A DNA stretch of 64,000 nucleotides from Chionis minor (taxonomy: Eukaryota; Chordata; Aves; Charadriiformes; Chionididae), in contig VZSF01008750.1 in the NCBI GenBank assembly GCA_013398295.1, forward strand, positions 1,139 through 65,138. The letters run 5' to 3'. Of the stretch, positions 11,321-24,194 are shown one piece after another; within the stretch, counting starts at the first letter, position 1, and every line of letters starts with the position of its first letter. A program made the position numbers and the translations under genes. The notes beneath the pieces were generated by a model that had not been told where the DNA came from, did not search any database, and saw only the letters and a program-made list of their open reading frames with translations.

Positions 11321-14300
11321 AATCAACTCATTAGCATGCACAATAAACTGCATTTTTAGAAGTGAGTTAAAGATATGCCTCACTATGCTGCGATATGGGG
11401 GGCTGTCGGGGCAATTCCAGCCCTAACTTTAGCTTTGCTTGCTTCTGTCTTCGATTCTTAACGTGGTTTTGATGGAACCACGCTCCATTCAAAGGAAATG
11501 TTTAGTTTCCTTTGTGTTAAGAAAACCTGCAATTAAAAAAACTAAAGTCCCCTGGAAACACATGCAACAGTCTGTTACATTACTATTTCTGCTCCTTAAA
11601 TATTCTGAATCACTAAAAATTAGACGATTAAAGCAAGATTTCAGGCAGGCCTTTAGCTACCATGTTGTGGAAACTGTAGTAATAGCCGCTTTTGAGTAAA
11701 TTAACACAAGAATTGGGGAAAAAACATCTTAGAAGAACTCATCAATGGCATCTTAAAAATAACCCAAGCTGGCTGGCAGTTTATTTCTGCCGCTCGATTT
11801 GTGCCTCACCAGGTGCTCAAAGATGCTCTCTTCAGCAGCCAACTTCTTCCTTTTGCTTAATTAAAGCTACAACACGAGTAGCGACGTCTTAAAGAAAACA
11901 ATGTAATAGCACAGCACGTCCATCAGCACTTTTAAAGTCTCCCCATGTACTCTACTGGATTCTTGGTGAGCCAAAGCTGTTGTCTGTCCTTAACGCCTCC
12001 CGAGCTTCCCCCAGCCTGATACCAGATCTGCCACTCGACCTGAGCAGTAGCTTCCACTCGGGCCATTTTCATGTGGGTTTAGCTGCGGAACTGCTCGTTA
12101 TTAACGCAGATGTGAATTAACACAGAAGATGCGAATGAGACTCTACAGGGGGTTATGAATTTCACCCATTAATCCCCAACCAGTCAAATGCATAAATGCT
12201 AACGCCGTTAACTGTTCAACTACCAGCTGGTCTGATACTGCAATTTCTAGCCCTGACCTGTCTTCACAAGGTGTCCATGAATGTTACTACCCACTGGTAA
12301 AGCACAGAGAACAACTGCTGCTAAAACACTCATGCTCAATAGCAGTGTTGGAGAAAGAATTAGACACAAAATTTAGGATGTAGATAATCCTACATGGTAA
12401 ATTACGACGGTTTAGTAAGTTGCTGCTCATCAGCTGAGCTTCCCTAACTGCTCTTGCGCACCCCCTTAAGACTGTTATAATGGCAAGTACAACGCGTTAG
12501 ACTAAAATACCTTTGTTTCACTTCAAACGTGCCAGAGATGCGAAGAGCATGCAGTCAGCTACCTCATTATGCCATTGTAACTCAACAGCCTGCAACAGTC
12601 AGTGCAATCCTAAATCAGTGGGTTTTTAAAGCCCTGAATCGGAGGACACATACTGGAAATAAAGGAGTCACTCTGAATGTGCCAACTTATCCTGGATTCA
12701 AGAGCCAACTTTCCAGTTGTCACTACTAACCTTTTTTAATTCTACTTTTTTTTTTTTGATGTCCATAGAAAATTGCTAGTTTTACACCTGAAAACAGGGA
12801 TTTCCTCAGGTCTGCACCTTCTCCTTGTTCATTTGATTTTATTAAGTTGGTCATAGCAATAGCATTCTGACGTAGTCACGTCTGTATGCAAGAAAAATAA
12901 TCACACAATGCACAAATACAGAAAAATTGGTTTAAAAAAATGGGTCTTTTTGTAGTGTCATTTTTAGGGCAGAATCCAGAATCGTGTTAGGCTACTGAGG
13001 TCCCTACATAGCTCAGGACTGTAGGTGCCTCAGAACCGGATCTGTGACCAGCCCACACATTGAGAAGCTGCCCTAGGGCTAGTAGAAAATGGATTTTAAT
13101 CTCACTAGTTGTTTATGCACTTTCCTCAACAACTTTCCCCATGCTACATAGCCAGACATCAGGTAACATAGGCACACTTTATAAAGTGTAAGTTATGGGC
13201 TGAAAATAGGTCTTTTTAAAAAAGAAACTGAACTTAGCTCACCTGTATCTTCGAGTTCGCTAACCAGCGGTCTGCAGTATGAAAGACTGTATGTCATCAA
13301 CTCTTCTTTTAGCTTCTTCCCTCCTCCTCTGCTCCTTTGAGCTGGAAGAAAAAAAGTAGTAACCAATAGTTTTTCTGAGCAGCCCAATTGCTTATCACCG
13401 CCTCCATCCATGGAAGACGTGTTCTTGATTCACATCAGACTAAACTGGTCAAACTGCAAAGTATGATTAAGCCCCAGTTTGAATCTGGAAAACTTTTAAC
13501 AATGAAAGCTAAAATTTAGGTGTTTCCAGAGCTAAATAGCAGCTGAGGCTTCCCCCCCGCCCCAAGTTGCAATCTTAGATGTAGGTAAGGCTTAGGTTGT
13601 GGGGAGAGGCTGGGAAGGTTTGGGGTTTTTGTTCTGGTGTTTGGTTGTGGGGTTTTTCTAAACAACTGTTGAACACTAGCCCCTGAACACAGTCTGGGCA
13701 GATACAAGTGTGGGGCAAGTCATTGTATCTGCACCACCCCCCCCCCCCAATAGTTCATTTTTTTTCTGTAGAAGACAAAGAGTAATAACTTTTCCTGGGC
13801 ATTAGATGGAAGCATCCTGTAAAGATATAGGACAAAACCAAAAGAGATAAAATAACAAGACTGAGCTGTTAGTCTCCTGCTACCTTCCTGTCAGTCCATC
13901 TCAGACTGCATCTTCATTGCAGGGAAATTCTCCTGGTCACCAGCCTCTCTGCCTCTCCACACATCAGTTTCCTTCTGAAGGAAATCAGGCAGGCCAGAAG
14001 ATAATGTGTACCAGCTGCCATTCCAGCACAGACTCAGGTGGCAATCAGGCTGCTTATCCAGCGACCAAGACTTACAGGTGTAGCTGATTGGTTTTTGGTA
14101 TATTTGATAAAATAATGATTATTATTTTCCCCTCCCCTTGTGGAACACCTCAGCTTTCCCCCCCCGCCTCCCCGGGAGCGTGTGGATCAAACCCTAACAA
14201 GTATGTTCCTGTTCTGCTTTAGAGGATGGGCCCACAAGCCAGTACGTATGTAACTCGGTTTGGGCTATTCAGCTGACAGCTAAGTCAACACTGCTAGAGA

Positions 14301-17300
14301 AGACTGACATCTGATAAATCAATTGTCCTCTGCACACTTTTCCCAAATAGTGGGTTTTTTCCTGAATGAAAACCAGCTTTTCCTCAGACTTCTTAGTAGC
14401 CGTGGCCTCAAATTTTGACAGTTTCTTCTCAATTTGCCTCATAAAGCCACCAGTTCTGTGAACTTGTTTTCTAGGCTCAGGTATCTTTTACTGACTATCC
14501 AAGCTCTCTGGAGACCAGCTAGACTCTGGAAACAGAAGAGAGCTATTTTGAAAGGGGGGGAAAAAAGAAAAAAAAAAAAAAGAAACCTCCCAAAGAACTG
14601 TCTGTAAACTGCTGGCACTTTACAGAAAGACCCTTTTCTACTATAAGTCCCTTTTTTTTAAATCAGGTGTTTCTACTGCACCTGAGAGGTAATCCACAAA
14701 TATTTTATGCAGTTATTTAATGCACTTAGGTCAGCAAGCAGCACCTGAGGGGCTGAAGAGGAAAGTAATGCAGAACTCACCATTCATTTGCTTGAATGCT
14801 TCTTCCATGCATCCATCCTCAAAAGCCAAATGCTACTTTTTAAATCACACATTTTTAAAAGCAAGTAGCAGAGGGATTTATGAGCCTTGCTTGCTATGCT
14901 GAAAAGCTTGGAGAGGGAATGAACCAGCTTCTATCATTGGCAAAAAAACCCCAGGACCAAACAGTTCAGCTCTAAGCAGCAGCACAACTGTTGCACATTT
15001 GCCATAATTAGTAATTAGAGTGAAATCCTGGTCCCAATTCAATCAATAATGAAATCCTCACTGATCTGCTCTTAGCTGGGGTTTTGTTCATAGAGGCTAA
15101 TGATTCTAGCTCTCATGCACCAAAGCAAATTGTTCCAAGGCCTGAGCCTTTTTACTGCCCCGAACTGCACTTTCCATCTCTTTGCCAAAAGTCAGTTTTC
15201 CCATAACAGAGTCAGCAGAATTAATAACATATCTTCACCTTAGCCACAGCATTTTGCAGTCCAGGTGTTAAGACACAGTCAGGCAAACTCAGCTGTTCCT
15301 GCTCCAGTTTCAGTGGTTGCTGACCCATTCCTGATGCCCTGGCACCCCCTCCTCCTGCTTCTGTTCTGTTGATTTCACTTTCTGATTTACCATTTTCCAG
15401 TCTAGAATTGCAGTCTTATTGCTTTAGGGGCTTTTTATTTCTATTTTAAGAAACACAAAACACGGGGTGATATACTAAGCTTTTGCTGGGACTGCGCCAT
15501 GTAGATAGCAGCCTGTACCAAAGGAGGACAGGTAAGGTGGCAGAGGTTTTGTGTCACCTCACAGTTCTCTCCTCTCAAACCAATTCCAGCTAATCTAGCC
15601 ACTTTGTTGTTGACAGAGTTTCAGACATGCATTAGTGTGAGGTTTTATTCCAGAACTTTTTGAAATTAATGGAACATACCAGCCTTGAGGAGTTTTAGGC
15701 AGTAGATAGCACATGCAAATTCTTCTAGTCTTCACTATGATAGACTTAGCCATTTAATGTAACCTAGATTTCTAGGTTGCCTCTTGTCAAAAGAGTGAGT
15801 TAAGCACTACCAGTTGGCAATTGTTCTCCATCCTGTGGAAGGCAGGATGAATTCCACTGGATAAGCCTTGCTCTCTCCATAGACTAAGAGGGAACTGGAA
15901 GACTGGTTCAGCCCAAAACATCAGATTTGTAGGTAGCTAAACCTAGCTTAAAGGCAAACTCCAACTCTTAAAAATCAATTGTCATTCCATCCTTAACTAA
16001 AAGGAATGCCATTTAACTAACAGGAGCTCTGTGTCCTAAGCCATCACACATAATCTGACGCAGCCTAGTAACATGGCATGGTTTTACATTCAGTGGCAGT
16101 ATAGTTTGAGCAAATGTAAGCAATTGCCACCCACCTTGTCCATCATTCCTCCTTTTCTGCACTCCACTAGCAAAAGCATTTGTGTAGCACACAGTGAACA
16201 AGATTGGACAACAGATGTTGCTAAAATTAACTCAGAAAAACAAAAGCCCAAAGTCACTCATCTTTCAGATGGGTTCCCAAAGACCCCACAAACTGCACCT
16301 CTGAAGCAGAAAACAAGGGCTGCCTACGACTGAATGGCCATGAAAGCTGTGTGGTAAGACCACACACTTTGCCTGCAGTTGCCTAGGCTGCTGGGCACTA
16401 TTAAGCATTTCACTCTCTTCTCTTTCTCCACACAGATGCCCATCCCTTAAGAAAGACTAACACACCTCATACCTCACTCGACTCTTGTGACACTAAATAT
16501 ATTACATATCATGAGCCGTTAATGTGTATGTTATTGCACAAGCTCTGTAAGTATGTACACAAGAAGAGCAACAGTATCAGAAGCACACCTGCTAGTCTCA
16601 TTTCCCATACCAAATCTGTCCCTTCCAATTGCTCAGCACACAAGGCAAGTTACACAAAGGTCTATTTGCTCACCTGTATCAGAATTAATAGTTACCATGT
16701 TTGCTAATAATTCTTACCAAAGCTTCTGTCATAAATCAGACTTCTATGAGGAACAGACTAGACCCACCATAACCAGGAGGCCAACACTACAGAAACTTCA
16801 GCTGCCAAATCCGATAGAATTCAGGACTGATGAATCCTAGTAAATACTCAGTGAAACAACCAGCTTCCTCATATAAGAAGAGCAGAAGAGGTTGCAAATA
16901 TCCTAGTACAGTGACTTGAGCAATTACACTTCCAGATAAAATACTGATTTCTATCCTGGTCCTGGAGGTCAGTCCCACTGAGGTTCAGGTTTTTTTGGGC
17001 CAGATGAAGAGGATGCCTTTTCCCACTCTGCCCCCCAAGATGCAATTACATAACTTGCAGGTTTCTTGATCAGAATAAATCTGTTCCTGTTTCTTGCTGA
17101 AAGACTGTCTTCTAACTGCAGCCTGACTTCCTGCATTGCTGTCCTAGCAGGCTGCTTCCACCTCTGAGAGAGATCAAGTAGCATAGCCCCACCCACGAAT
17201 TCCCAGATTATAGGAGAGATTATAGTATAAAAAGAAAATAAAACAACCTCAAAGTGTTTCACAGGATGGTGACTGGGACGCCCAGCTACAGCAAGCTCCT

Positions 17301-20300
17301 CTCAGACCCCATGTGTTATGAGCCAAGACTTAGTTTGGCTGCGATAAGCCTTCTGACAGAAAGGTCCCCGAAGTGCCACTGCCACTTGCTGCCCCAGAAG
17401 TTCTGCAGTGATCTGTATCTTGCCGCCTCATTTGCACAGCCACAGACCTCACCCTCTACTGTAACCTGTTACGCCACCTTCTGCTTTAGCCGTTCCATAA
17501 CACTTACATGAGCTATTCTACTCGGTCTTCCTCTTCTGACGAGAGCAGTTTACTTCTTGCATCAGACTCTTACAAAGACAGCTTCTGGTCCTTTATCTCC
17601 CTGTGAGGCAGGAGAAAGATCTGGGTCAGCATTTTTCAAACTGGAAGGTCACAGGTCAGCTGAGCGACCTTGGAGGAGTAGGAATGTGTAGAGTAGGATG
17701 TTCTGTATCCCTCATACTGCATCCATTTACAGCTTCTGTGAATTCAGTTTAGCACCTGACTAAATCCACTCCTGAAAGTTGCTTTAGCAACCCTCTCTAC
17801 AAATTAAAGTGATACCTGTCAGTAGCAATGATGCTGAAGAAAATGGAGGAGAAACTAAAGAGGAAAAAAAAATTCCAGTATTTACATGCTATAAATACTT
17901 TGCCTGTCCTTTTCTCCCTCATTTGTGTCAGTAAGTTACTAATTGTTTTGTATTGGGTTATTTGGCATAAATTCTGGAGGTATCTACACACCTTCCCCCA
18001 CTCTGATGAACTGAAACAGGTTGGAGGCCTGTGTCCTACTAAGCAACACTCTTCACACATCGGTGTAAAGTGTATTTAGAGGAAATGTAAATGAGCTAAT
18101 GAATACTTTATACCACAGTTAAATTACCACAAGCCAAAATGTGGTTCTGATTCTCTTTCTCTTTAGCTTGGACCCAATTAGTGAGGAAGTTAAGGCAGAG
18201 GGGAAAAAGCTCTGAGTTTTTTATATCATTGGTTTATGTTTTTTATCCTTCTTTACAGTGAAAGTTTAAAAAACAGAAAGCAGAATTTGCTTTTTTGCCA
18301 CAGTGTCTGGATGGTGTTTTGAAACATTTAATTAATATACTACACAAAATAATGTAAATCACACTGACTTCATCTGTTTTTCAGTGGCTAAAGTAATGAA
18401 AAAAAAATGTAATGGTAAAGAAAATGAAGGTTGAGATTAAAGAGGCCTATAGTTAATGACAGGCTGAAGTTCAACTGTCATGTAATCGAAAATGTTTGAG
18501 AATGGACAATAATTAAAGTCAAGCAAAGGATGAAGCCCAGATTATTATAATGAGAGATGATATGTTCTTCAGACTATCTGGAGGTTAATGTTACTTGGTT
18601 TCATATGGTTACGGGTAAGTAAGTACTGTACTACTATATAGTAAAAATAATGTAACTGGATACAGTCTGCTTCACAGTGACCCAAGGTTAATGGTAGTTG
18701 CTCTTAGTATATTTAAAAGGTTTAAAAGAGATGTAACAACCTCAGCATTACAAATCTAGTGCAATAGCACTAGAAAATGGCACCGAACAGGCTAGCATAA
18801 TACCAGTGTTCTTGGTTCCATGAAAACAGCTTCCGGCGTAATGTATGTTGGCTTTTATCTGTATAATTATACTGAATATGCCCATGAATTCTTTCATTCC
18901 TGAATGGCACCACCTTTTGAGTAACAGATCATTGGTATGCATCACTCTGATAAGGTATTACACTCATATATCATTAAAGCAACAGATGTATTAGTGTAAT
19001 ACATCACTGGGATAAAGCACTCTGATGATGATGTATTCCTGAAAAGATGGCACCATACAGAGAAGATGAGGCCCAGGAGAAGACTTTTGCTCGGTTTAAT
19101 AGAATAAAAGGTATGCCTTCCTGGCACAAAAATGTGATGCTCCCTATAAAGATATGGCACCACTATTAATTGTATTCCCATTTGTATTGGTAATTTGAGG
19201 ATCATATGGCTTGGAAAAAATTTACTGTGGTTGAGGAAAAGATACAATTTAAAAACATAACAGATCAGACTATTTCCCCAGAATGTCTGATCTCCTCAGC
19301 CCTCCAAACGCCTCGACAAAAACCTCTGTGTTGAAAGCCTCAAGATGCCTATCCTGTTCTGGAGCGATGAGGCTATGGGAACAGTTCAGGGAGGCTGGTG
19401 ATGACATGGCCATGCAGAGTTCGCTCAAGAGATGGGGCTCAGCTAGACAAACAGGCAGAGGCCAGGGAATTCCACTAATACTGGCCTCAGGGGCTCTCTC
19501 TGACTCTGCTTCTGAGAGCAGGGATTATGACACAGCCCCTGTGCCAGCCAGGACAGGAGTTTTACTTAAAATTGTTAGAGCCACATGCAGCTCAAGAGGC
19601 ACAGACTGGCCAGTTCTGTTCCAACCCTGGTGTGTCAGCTTGCCTCAGGCTAATGAATTGCATCCAAGCTTGCTTAAAACCGAGGTGCTTTTTGGGGCGA
19701 GTCAAATAGAAGAATACATATTCTAAAAAAGGGTTCAGGAAGCTAAATAATAGCAGTCCGGTCAGTAGCATGTCCAAAAAATCTCTCTGGATTCCAGAAA
19801 TCCCAGGTTATCTCACTTACCCGGACGTGTATCTAAGCAGTCAGTTTGTGGATATACTCCCTGGCCCATGTTATTTCAAAGGAATTTCACATATTTAATT
19901 ACAAAAGGTGCAAACTGATGTATGAAAGAAAGGTGAGGGCTATGAACCATTAGTCCTCTGAAGCAGTCATCCTTCATGTTTTACCCATTTTCCATCTGTA
20001 AAATTCCTCACAAAAATTGCAATTCAAAAGATAAATGATTTAATCTGGGAAACAATTGTTTAGACGCAAAAGTTGACATTACAATACATTTAGTCATGAA
20101 GAGTTGTGCTGTAATCCTTACCCCTCATGAGGCAAGGGTGTGTTCAGATTCAGTGGCGATCACAGTTGGGTCCTAAACGAAATTGATTTGAGATGTGAGT
20201 ATATTGGCCATTTTCAAAATAATGCTGAACAACTGGAATATTAAGGGGTAACAGCAGGATAGCTACAGAGAAAGAAAAAAGAAGAGAAAAATAAGCATAG

Positions 20301-22021
20301 AGAATGAAAATACAAGTGATGGAAAGAAAGGAAACAAAAGAGCTAGGAGAAGAGTTGGACTAGCAAGGATAGAAGGAAAAAGAGGCAGAATTGCCCCACC
20401 CCGCCCAATTTACAATGTTGACTTCAGTATTGAAAAGTTTTATTGTATCAGTTATAAGCATGCACACACGCACACACTTTTAAATGAGTAATAGAAGCAA
20501 ATGGGGCTACTAGACCCGATTTTATCATCATATCTTGGTGGGGACCCTAACACTTATACAAAGAAGGTATAATGTTTTACCAGATTAACATTATAAAGTT
20601 TTGCAGGGCCAAAAATGACTACAGAAGGGGTGAAGCAGACAGGAATTGGGATTACAAAGTTTTAGAAAGCTTTATTCTAGCAGTGTGGTGTCGTTTCTCT
20701 TAAAAGGTTTTCATTTCAAAATTATAAAGTAATAAGGCAGTAGTATTAAGACAAAACAATAGCCTAACTGGATCTCTTTTTCCTTCTGTCTTAATAGAAC
20801 TGATACGTGATGGGACTATTTGTTACTACTGTCACAATTAGGCCTATATGCTCCAGTCAGGGGAAAGTGGGTGATGTAAAATAATTAATGTGTGGCATGT
20901 CTTCATATAATTTAGCTTTAGAGTCAAATTATTATCTAATTCTTCTCTTCACCAAATGCTCTACAGCAATCTTCTGTTATTTTACTGGAAATATTTGCAT
21001 CATTATTAGATAGCAAAGGACACAGGGTGGGTTTTATTTTTTTTTCTAATCAAGTTCCTTTATTTCTCCCATACAAAATACAACACCAAATTCTCACTTA
21101 ATGGACCTGTGTTGATTTATTGTAGCTAAAGATCTGTTTCACAATGTGGCATTCGATTGGTAGCAGAGAAAGGGAAACAGATGCAGTCATTATTGCAGTA
21201 CAGTAGCACCTAGGAATCGCAAAGAAGGATAAGCACAGTTATCCTTATTAGGCCCTGGAGAAATAAAAAATACAAACCTACTTCCTGACATGTAAGCCTC
21301 GCTGTCTAGGATTTTGGTTTGGTTTGTGACCCACTTTCACAAAGTATGACAACCCAGTGCCTTGCAAGTCTGAGCTGAACAGATACACCATGGGGGGAGA
21401 TCATACGTGATATTTGGAGCCTTCCCTTTGCTTTTCTAAACAGATGAGCACCTGCCTAAAAACTTAAGCCTCAAATTCAGCTATGCATTGTACAATTACT
21501 CAGGTCTACAAAAGAAATATTACCACAGCGTGATCATTGGTATTACAATCTGGTCAGTCTCCATGCAGATTTGCTCTTACTTTGCAGAAGGAATCCAGAA
21601 ATAGGTAACTTTCAAGATGATATATTTTCTGTAATGGTTATCAACCTGTGGTCTGCTGAACTCAGAGAGAACTAAGGGATCTGCAAAAGAAAATTCAAAG
21701 AAACAAACTTATTCTAAGTAGGTTAAATTTGCCATACACCTACTCTGGAAAGCAAAAAGGATTAAAAAGCACTGATTTATGCAAGATACAGCTTTACATT
21801 CTTTTATCCATCCTAAATATTTCCCTCAGCAGTTTTTTCCATGTATTACTTGTCTTCTATCCAATACCCTATACTCTTCTTTCAGTTGGAAACTGAGACT
21901 GTGCTTTAAAGGTTTTTTTTTTAACACAGAAACAAATTATACAGTAAGTCTCTGTAGAACCTGTCACAACTCTTTCTCTTGAATTCTAGGATAGCCAAGA
22001 ATGCTTCTAATAAAAGACCAT
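11321..22021. other. Gene desert; no gene seen
   Basis: AT-rich DNA with few repeats. The region 11700-12260 has scattered CpGs in otherwise AT-rich sequence and could be a conserved regulatory element. The longest frame is 147 codons at 19283-19726 (+) and resembles nothing I know. Runs of A, G and C (near 13735, 14160, 14555) are simple sequence. Confidence 0.55.
21190..21295. repeat. Ancient amniote SINE-like relic
   Basis: 'tattgcagtacagtagcacc' followed by 'taggaatcgc', then 'ttaggccctggagaaataa', resembles an old interspersed repeat common in birds and turtles that begins 'gtagcgcctagg' and continues into 'ctgtacaaacac'. The family name is uncertain; MIR1_Amn-type is my best guess. Confidence 0.4.
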
Positions 22022-23355
22022 TCAAACATAAGAAACACCATCTGGGGTAAGACCAATGATCCATCCAGCCTGGTATTGTGTTTCTCTCAGCAGGAAAAAG
22101 AATGGGGAGGAGGGAGTGTTCTGGCAACTGTTTCCAATGTTTTATTCCTGGAGCTCTACAGGGAGCAGTAGACACACCTGGGTGCTTTCCTTCCATGCGC
22201 TCCCCTATCTATCTATTATTGATCCTCAGACCCTTACACCCCTTCCCTTTTTCTTAGCTGTTGCACCATGAGGTTTTTTTTGCATCCTCGAACAGGTTGG
22301 GGTTTTTTCTCCTTTTTTGACTCTTCCCTTAGATCTTTCTCCCTGGGAAGTTTTGTGGGGGTTTGACTAATGCCCATCCCACAATGGGGAAGCCAGTGGG
22401 GATAACAACGAGAGGAAAAGCTGTTTAGGGACAACATGCGAATTTGGCAAGTATTGGCAACACATTCCCCTTGTACTTCTCTAGCATCCACTGTTGTTGT
22501 AGAAATTCTAGAGGTTACCTTCCCACGTAGTCATTCTAGTATCCTTTTATGCACATCCTGTACATGAAGTTACCTAATTCCTTTCTGAGCTTTCTGATAT
22601 TAGTGAGATTTAGCTAATCCATCACATCTGTGATTTTATGAACCTTTATCACATCTCCCCTCACTCCTCTCTCCAAACTGAAGAATATCACATTTTTCAG
22701 TCTCTCCTTACAAGGCTGTTGCTCCATCACCACAAGTATTTTGACTGATCTTCTCTGCATCTTCTTTAATTCCACTGCACCCTCCTTGAGATGTGGAAAC
22801 CAGAACTGCACACAGTACTGAATGCGTGGGTGCATCACAGCTTTGTATGGTGACAAAATGTCATCTCTCTTTTGTACTCAGTACTTTCCTTGGGGTTTTT
22901 TGGCTTGATTTGGTGATTTGGTTTTCGTTTGTTTTTTTCTGCCACAGCACCTTGAGCTTACGATTTCAGAGAAGTGACAGCAATGACTCCAAGATGTCTT
23001 TCCTGAAGTCTGCAGTTCAGCACCTCAGTTCCGAGTTCAACATTGTGTAGGTAGGGATTAGATTCTTTGTCATTGGATCACATTTATCTACACTAAAACC
23101 TGTGAAGCAAAATCAGTTAATATCACCTGCAAACCTGAAGATTTCACTGTTCATTCCCTTCTCCATCTCTTTGATGAAGATACTGAATGAAACTGGTCCC
23201 AGGACCAATTCCTGGGGGACCTTACTGCTGACTCTTCTCCATCCTGAGAAACGACGATTAATCCTTACTCTTTCCTTCCCATCCTTTGCCCAGTTTTCAG
23301 TCCATGCAAGGACCTTTCCTCCAGTCTTACTGCAGTTTACTTGCTTTAATGACCT

Positions 23356-23433
23356 TAGGCAGCTGGACTAGATGATGCATGTCCGTTTCCAACTGCAACT
23401 ATTCTATTCTATTTGATTCGATTCAATTCAATG
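23356..23433 (+). mobile_element. Short young CR1 3' end nested in the ancient CR1
   Basis: GGCAGCTGGACTAGATGATG followed by 'gtccgtttccaactgcaac' is the terminal about 45 bases of an avian CR1 in + orientation. It is followed by a drifting octamer/pentamer tail of ATTCT, ATTTG and ATTCA units, as CR1 3' ends carry. The host element's sequence continues on both sides ('tttactTgctttaatgacc' before, 'tttggaaccttggcac' after), so this is an insertion into it, in the opposite orientation. Confidence 0.8.
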
Positions 23434-24144
23434 CTTTGGAACCTTGGCACAGTCATTTTGAAAATCCAAATATACTATGTCAAATGGATCCCCTTTATCC
23501 GTATTCTTTGTCACCATCAAAGAATTTCAGCTTAGTCAGGCAGGATTTCTGATTACAGAAGCCAACCTGACTCCATCTCAACAGGCCAATTTTATCCATG
23601 TGCTCACTGATTTTATTCTTTATTATTATTAGAGATGGTACTCCACATTCTGCTAGGAATGACAGTAAGGCTCACTGGCCCGTAGCTCTCAAGATCCCAT
23701 CCAGAGCCCTTTTTGTAGATGGAAGTTGGCAATTTTGTATGTGGCCACGCACCCACCCTCCAGCAGAGTGGCTCTTAATGCATCACAGCCAGCAGTTCTG
23801 CAGTTTCATATTTGAGTACCTTCAGGACTCTTGGGTAGATATTATCCGGTCCTGGTGACTCACTGACATCTGACTTGTCTATTTGGACCAATACATCCTG
23901 TGTATTTACCTCAAATTGATCTATTTTTTCTGACTACTATCTGCTACAAAGAAAGCATCAGAATTGGGAATCAGACAGCTTCTGCTGTAAAAAACAACTC
24001 AAGACTTCATTGAGCTTCCTTCATCTGCTGCAGCCCCTTCTACACCTTGACCATTGTGTGGTCCCACTAATCTTCAGCTGGCTTCCTGCTTTTGGTGTAT
24101 TTACAGAATTCTCTACTATCAGCTTCAGCATTCTTTCCAAGGCC

Positions 24145-24194
24145 CTCTTCAAATTCTTTTTAGCTCTTCAAATTCTTTTTCTCTCTTCAAATTT
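24145..24194. repeat. 19-bp tandem repeat, 2.6 copies
   Basis: CTCTTCAAATTCTTTTTAG (24145-24163) is followed by CTCTTCAAATTCTTTTTCT (24164-24182) and a partial third copy from 24183. It is a local duplication within the old CR1. Confidence 0.9.

Noticed and set aside
10951..11383. Open frames of 117-135 codons in the 11-kb island
   Set aside because: Same composition artefact, with mutually overlapping frames on both strands and no recognisable family.
22793..23371. Two + strand frames of 85-89 codons
   Set aside because: They are antisense to the ancient CR1 and have no independent support.
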